From AP-15 sp035538335 (GTDB lineage: Bacteria > Pseudomonadota > Alphaproteobacteria > ATCC43930 > CGMCC-115725), in NCBI GenBank assembly GCA_035538335.1, contig DATLKN010000045.1:62001-126000 (forward strand): a stretch of DNA of 64,000 nucleotides. Direction: 5' to 3'. The translations under genes were made by a program, and so were the position numbers. Positions 63,746 to 64,000 of this stretch are shown here, piece by piece. Each line of letters opens with the position of its first letter. The stretch's first letter is position 1. The notes under the pieces are model-generated. The model saw only the letters and a program-made list of their open reading frames with translations. It had not been told where the DNA came from and made no database searches.

Positions 63746-64000
63746 TGCTGCGCGAAGCCATCGACCTTCGATTGAAAGAGGCGATGAAGGCGCGCGACCA
63801 GGGCACGCTCTCGGCGGTGCGTCTGATCCGCGCGCAATTGCAGGAGCGCGACGTCGCGCTGCGCGGCGAGGGGCGCCCGCAGGGCCTCTCCGACCCCGAG
63901 ATCCAGCGCATGCTGCAAAGCATGGTCAAGCAGCGCCGCGAATCGATCGCGCTCTACGAGCAGGGCAAGCGCGAGGATTTGGCGCAAAAGGAGCGCGCCG
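63746..64000 (+). CDS. GatB/YqeY domain protein (3' end outside window)
   Basis: An open frame from ATG 63746 runs off the window edge (85 codons visible): MLREAIDLRLKEAMKARDQGTLSAVRLIRAQLQERDVALRGEGRPQGLSDPEIQRMLQSMVKQRRESIALYEQGKREDLA. This is the YqeY helical domain, related to the tRNA-binding tail of GatB. The family is about 150 residues long, so more than half is seen. GAGGGTG precedes the start. In relatives dnaG and rpoD follow. Confidence 0.93.

Overview
The window is a 64 kb piece of a high-GC alphaproteobacterial chromosome that appears to contain or border the replication origin. The evidence is gene order: leuS-lptE-holA, then parB-parA-rsmG-mnmG...mnmE, then rho-hemJ-hemH-hemE, then the PEP synthase/PPDK regulator-maf-aroE-coaE-dnaQ-secB-Tim44-mltA-smr series. 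This is the cluster known to flank the origin in Caulobacter and Rickettsia. Two parS palindromes lie in and beside rsmG/mnmG. A 424-bp gene-free stretch next to hemE holds a 22-nt pure A/T run and several near-consensus DnaA boxes. A Rhodospirillales-like or related alphaproteobacterium is likely, but I cannot name the genus. No tRNA, rRNA, CRISPR array or intact insertion sequence was seen.

Layout. 1-3.3 kb: end of leuS, lptE, holA, and a carboxymuconolactone-decarboxylase/AhpD-like gene whose second active-site Cys codon is an in-frame TGA followed by a good SECIS-like hairpin (candidate selenoprotein). 3.3-9.7 kb: chromosome partition and tRNA/rRNA modification genes on the minus strand, interrupted by one secreted protein of unknown function. 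9.8-14 kb: a DUF255 thioredoxin-like protein, an O6-alkylguanine repair protein, a quinone oxidoreductase and a BrnT/BrnA toxin-antitoxin pair. 14-18 kb: rho and the heme genes hemJ, hemH, hemE. 18.0-18.4 kb: candidate oriC. 18.4-24 kb: a dipeptide-type ABC transporter split into convergent dppDF and dppABC halves, sitting where the PEP synthase regulator would normally follow the origin. 24-33 kb: that regulator, maf, aroE, coaE, dnaQ, secB, a histidine phosphatase, Tim44-like protein, mltA, an inserted low-GC fic gene, and smr.

33-44.5 kb is more variable: a calcineurin-type phosphatase, heptose-7-phosphate kinase, mmcB, an SbmA/YddA-like ABC exporter, lysS, two small exported proteins, an ABC ATPase plus a double permease without a binding protein, and an amidohydrolase. 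44.5-58 kb: marR with a divergent isoprenylcysteine-methyltransferase-like gene under a clear promoter/operator, threonine synthase, a multi-hairpin candidate small RNA, lysR-trxB, a large unknown protein, a tandem PAP2 phosphatase fused in one chain, an ELM1-like protein, an Lrp regulator, an hpaB-type monooxygenase, a small coiled-coil membrane protein, and a GlxA-type regulator divergent from a DJ-1/PfpI protein. 58-64 kb: greA, carB, carA and the start of yqeY.

Short palindromic repeats of at least five families occupy most intergenic gaps. In places they supply coding sequence (N-terminal part of lptE, last codons of the lrp gene). Translational coupling by 4-bp overlaps is frequent (parB/parA, rsmG/mnmG, hemJ/hemH/hemE, dppD/dppF, aroE/coaE).
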